A DNA stretch of 8,327 nucleotides, from assembly GCA_041645005.1 (NCBI GenBank), contig JBAZQW010000088.1, forward strand, positions 1 through 8,327, in the 5' to 3' direction. The notes under the pieces were generated by a model that saw only the letters and a list, made by a program, of their open reading frames with translations, ran no database searches and was not told where the DNA came from. The translations under genes and the position numbers were made by a program. This document shows, piece by piece, positions 6,421 to 8,327 of the stretch. Numbering within the stretch: the stretch's first letter is position 1; every line of letters begins with the position of its first letter. This stretch comes from Pelotomaculum_B sp041645005. Lineage in GTDB: Bacteria; Bacillota; Desulfotomaculia; Desulfotomaculales; Pelotomaculaceae.

Positions 6421-6553
6421 AGAAAGAGCCGGGTAGTAAAACTTTAATGAATCAAATCGTCCTTTTGCAGAATAGAAAACTTGTCAACCCACTCTCCACA
6501 AATGAATAAGCTAAAGCGGCAAGCGGTATATTTTTTCCGCTTGCCGCTTTTTT
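6421..6553 (+). ncRNA. Predicted short forespore transcript, non-coding or micro-ORF (hypothetical)
   Basis: The stretch is bounded by a consensus sigma-G promoter (6385-6414) and a strong intrinsic terminator (6513-6553), so an RNA of about 130 bases is predicted. The only ATG frame, 6447-6509 (20 codons, starting MNQIVLLQN), has no ribosome binding site upstream. The unit may be a small RNA, or the remains of a small spore gene whose body was lost in the rearrangements around the neighbouring insertion sequence. No known RNA family was recognised. Confidence 0.25.
6513..6553 (+). terminator. Strong intrinsic terminator
   Basis: A perfect 14-bp stem (6513-6526, AAAGCGGCAAGCGG, with 6537-6550) encloses a 10-base loop TATATTTTTT and runs into TTTTTT at 6548-6553. 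It would end transcription from the small basic gene and from the orphan sigma-G promoter. The end of the insertion-sequence remnant starts only 2 bp after the T-run. Confidence 0.85.
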
Positions 6554-6554
6554 A

Positions 6555-6580
6555 GGGAGTGTAAATAATTCTGTGTAAAT
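6555..6580. repeat. Probable terminal inverted repeat of the IS256-type remnant
   Basis: The sequence begins GGGAGTGTAAATAATT and contains a direct repeat of GTGTAAAT (6559-6566 and 6573-6580), a style typical of the ends of IS256-family elements in Firmicutes. It lies 29 bp beyond the transposase stop, on the side expected for the 3' end. The partner end is absent. Confidence 0.6.
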
Positions 6581-6608
6581 GGAAATTCATATCCAGGATT
6601 TGGTTAAG

Positions 6609-7274
6609 CTATATTTGGCTCTTACCCGCCAGGAGGATACGGCAACGCTGGAGAGCGACCGGAGCGCCTGACGGGGAATCCCTGATTGGCATAGTCCATT
6701 TTTTTGATGCCTCGGCAGTAGCCAGGTAAATTATTTTTATCAGCGATTCATCTGTCGGATAGGTAGTTTTGGTCTTGGTTACTTTCCGCAACTGCCTGTG
6801 ATAGCCTTCGATGACATTGGTTGTGTAGATTAGCCTGCGCATTTCATACGGATATTTAAAGTAAGCCGTTAACTCAAGCCAGCTATTCTCCCAGGACTTG
6901 ATTATGACGGGATGCTTTTTACCCCACTTATCTTTAAAGGCGGTAAAGGCCAGTTCTGCTTCCTCAATGATCAGAGCCTGGTACACTTTCTTTAAGTCAG
7001 CCAGCAATTCTTTTTGCTGCTTATACGAAACATATTTCAAGGAATTACGGATTTGGTGGATAATACACAGCTGGATTTCAGTCTTTGGAAAGGCTGTGCT
7101 AATGGCCTCAGAGAACCCGGAAAGCCCGTCTTTACAGGCAATCAGGATATCTTCAACCCCCCTGTTCTTTAGGTCATTGCAGACACCAAGCCAGAAACTG
7201 GCGCTTTCATTTTCCCCGATCCATATACCCAGGATCTCTTTCTGGCCAGCCATATTAATCCCATAAATGGTCAT
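6609..7274 (-). pseudogene. IS256-family (mutator-type) transposase, N-terminal half missing
   Basis: IS256 transposases are DDE enzymes of about 400 residues; this frame encodes 221. The start MTIYGINMAGQKEILGIWIG corresponds to the middle of the family. The region with the first catalytic aspartate is missing, and an in-frame stop lies 3 codons upstream of the ATG. Retained are the second aspartate (D49, in IACKDGLSGF), the family signature around LCIIHQIRNSLKYVSYK (69-85) and YTTNVIEGYHRQLRK (150-164) with the probable catalytic E156. The end is also abnormal. After KKWTMPIRD (191-199) the family normally continues with W-G and a conserved hydrophobic tail, but here reads SPSGAPVALQRC and on. 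The ATG has GGAG touching it, too close to act as a normal ribosome binding site. The protein cannot transpose on its own. Confidence 0.88.
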
Positions 7275-7460
7275 CTCCTTTTATGGTAATTATAACCATA
7301 TAAGATTGATGACTTGAGGAAAGTGCTTACGAACTTAATAAGAAGGGTTTAAGATTATTTAATAATTTTTTAGTTAGATTTTTTGAATTATAAGTCCTGG
7401 TTTGGTTGGTGAAGCCTGTAATCTATTAACAGTTTAGAATGAACGGACAGGAGGACTAGC
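7275..7460. other. AT-rich intergenic region with a dyad, upstream of the response regulator
   Basis: No gene is visible in these 186 bp. A 6-bp inverted repeat, TATGGT (7282-7287) and ACCATA (7295-7300), sits at the broken edge of the insertion sequence. Candidate promoter elements for the response regulator are weak: TTGGTT (7402-7407), 16 bp, TATTAA (7424-7429), and a stray TAGAAT (7435-7440) without a matching upstream box. No terminator was seen. Confidence 0.4.
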
Positions 7461-7907
7461 GTGAATAAAAAAGTGATACTTTTGGTAGAGGATAATCCTG
7501 ATGACCAGTTGTTGACCATACGCGCGCTTAATAAAAGCAACTTTTCCATTGAGATCATGGTAGCACGTGACGGAGTGGAAGCGCTGGGCTATCTTTTCGG
7601 CACCGGTGAGTTCACCGGGCGGGACTTAAATATTATGCCGGTGGTGATCCTGCTGGATTTAAAACTGCCTAAAATAGGCGGCCTTGAGGTCTTACGGCGG
7701 ATACGCAATGACGAACGGACCAGAAGCCTGCCAGTTGTGATTCTTACCTCTTCAAGAGAGGAAAGTGATATAATAGAAAGCTATCATCTGGGCGCTAACA
7801 GCTATATACGCAAGTCGGTGGATTTTGATCAATTCATCGAATCAGTAAAACAACTGGGACTGTATTGGCTGCTTCTAAACGAGCCGCCAATAATAAGAAG
7901 AGTATAA
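7461..7907 (+). CDS. Single-domain response regulator (CheY/Rcp1-like receiver)
   Basis: This is a stand-alone phosphoacceptor receiver of two-component signalling, presumably cytosolic, with no output domain. The 148 residues cover just the receiver fold. The acidic pocket is E10/D11 (VEDNPDD), the phosphorylated aspartate D66 (ILLDLKLP), the switch threonine T96 (ILTSS) and the conserved lysine K118 (SYIRKSVDFDQF). The extended alpha-2/beta-3 loop, the NPDD start and the YIRK-x-VDFDQF end are typical of the Rcp1-type family that often partners phytochrome-like or hybrid histidine kinases. The residue after K118 is serine instead of the usual proline. The GTG start at 7461 is supported by AGGAGG at 7449-7454. 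No kinase gene is visible; the gene is convergent with gpr, 29 bp apart, so its partner and output are unknown. Confidence 0.93.
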   Translation: MNKKVILLVEDNPDDQLLTIRALNKSNFSIEIMVARDGVEALGYLFGTGEFTGRDLNIMPVVILLDLKLPKIGGLEVLRRIRNDERTRSLPVVILTSSREESDIIESYHLGANSYIRKSVDFDQFIESVKQLGLYWLLLNEPPIIRRV

Positions 7908-7936
7908 CTGGGATGGTCAAGTACAAGATTGTTTGC

Positions 7937-8327
7937 TTAATTCAAATACAAACTGTATTCTTCCGAACCGATAGAAGGATGCAGGGCCATGGAAACCCCA
8001 CCGGCGATGATTTTGGAAGTGCTTAAAATCAGATCGTCGATCTCTTTGGGGGTTACCATTAGATTTCCCGCGAAAGGCGCTAAAACACTGTTGATCACAT
8101 CCTGGGTATAATCAGGACTCAAATTATTATATATCTGTAGAAACATCGGGTTTGTTTTCAACTTCTCCAGAAAATGTTCCGAGGTTACCTGGGCTATTAC
8201 CGCCGCGTGAACCACTGTGGGCACACCAATGGCAATGGTCGTCACACCCATTGTTTCTTTGTTTATACCAGTGCGTTTATTGCCTATGCCTGAGCCAGGG
8301 TTTACCCCCGTATCGGCAATCTGAATC
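7937..8327 (-). CDS. gpr: Spore germination protease GPR, C-terminal part (5' end beyond window)
   Basis: GPR is the aspartate-type protease (family A25) made in the forespore. At germination it cleaves small acid-soluble spore proteins, freeing DNA and supplying amino acids. The visible 129 residues read through the window edge, starting IQIADTGVNPGSGIGNKRTG. This is the conserved GPR segment whose DTG may hold one of the essential aspartates (inference). The sequence continues with KETMGVTTIAIGVPTVVHAA, then VTPKEIDDLI, and IIAGGVSMALHPSI near the C-terminus, all characteristic of the family. An ATG at 8251 is internal (the M of KETMGV), not the start. Roughly 190-200 residues including the propeptide should lie beyond 8327. 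In Bacillus gpr is transcribed by sigma-F and sigma-G; the promoter here is outside the window. The last residues (EEYSLYLN) are not conserved. Confidence 0.92.
   Translation of the reverse strand, partial: IQIADTGVNPGSGIGNKRTGINKETMGVTTIAIGVPTVVHAAVIAQVTSEHFLEKLKTNPMFLQIYNNLSPDYTQDVINSVLAPFAGNLMVTPKEIDDLILSTSKIIAGGVSMALHPSIGSEEYSLYLN

Larger units (their letters stand above)
6555..7275. mobile_element. Degenerate IS256-family insertion sequence
   Basis: The element contains a partial IS256-family transposase on the minus strand. At its left side it has an end-like sequence, GGGAGTGTAAAT... at 6555-6580. No matching inverted copy (ATTTACAC...CACTCCC) occurs between 7275 and 7460, and homology to the family stops at about 7275. 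The promoter-proximal half of the element is therefore missing. The right boundary given is where homology ends, not a true element end. The remnant separates the spore-related small genes from the response regulator and gpr. Confidence 0.8.

Noticed and set aside
6447..6509. 20-codon frame (MNQIVLLQN...) between the orphan sigma-G promoter and the terminator
   Set aside because: There is no ribosome binding site before the ATG, so it was not called as a gene and is only mentioned as a possibility within the predicted transcript.
6898..7266. 122-codon plus-strand frame opposite the transposase
   Set aside because: It is antisense to the clearly recognisable IS256-family sequence, with no recognisable protein features.
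7908..7936. Possible terminator between the response regulator and gpr
   Set aside because: Only weak AT pairing (GTTTG with CAAAC) and no T-run after a GC stem; not enough to call.

Overview
The window looks like chromosome from an endospore-forming, Gram-positive bacterium of the Peptococcaceae/Desulfotomaculaceae type (Pelotomaculum or Desulfotomaculum relatives). The reasons are a Bacillus-type rib gene order with fused ribBA, a zinc-ribbon (C+) form of ribosomal protein L28, strong AGGAGG-type ribosome binding sites, a spore germination protease gene, and promoters matching the forespore sigma-G pattern. The genus is an inference from protein style; no search was run.

Left part (1-3629): a riboflavin operon on the + strand, ribD (5' end cut by the window edge), ribE, ribBA and ribH. 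Together these make riboflavin from GTP and ribulose 5-phosphate. RibBA supplies both branch precursors, RibD deaminates and reduces the pyrimidine, RibH condenses the branches to lumazine and RibE dismutates lumazine to riboflavin. The 5-amino-6-ribitylamino-uracil phosphate phosphatase is not in the window. An FMN riboswitch, if present, would lie upstream of position 1. Between ribBA and ribH sit two palindromic repeats that look like dispersed genomic repeats.

Middle part (3630-6088): a short bidirectional terminator-like hairpin separates ribH from the convergent rpmB (L28, - strand). rpmB has a clear sigma-A-type promoter and is divergent from recG (+ strand), which encodes a complete branched-DNA helicase and is followed by a stem-loop.

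Right part (6089-8327): an AT-rich, rearranged and sporulation-flavoured region. A 53-residue basic protein carries motifs resembling germination-protease cleavage sites in small acid-soluble spore proteins, and has a sigma-G-like promoter. Just after it is a second, perfect sigma-G-type promoter, followed about 100 bp later by a strong intrinsic terminator, with no convincing gene between them. Right against that terminator lies a degenerate IS256-family element whose transposase lacks its N-terminal half and has an abnormal C-terminus. Next come an orphan single-domain response regulator (Rcp1/CheY-like) and, convergent with it, the 3' part of gpr, the protease that degrades small acid-soluble spore proteins at germination.

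The most interesting signal is the forespore cluster: the spore-protein-like gene, the orphan sigma-G transcription unit and gpr, all within about 2 kb.
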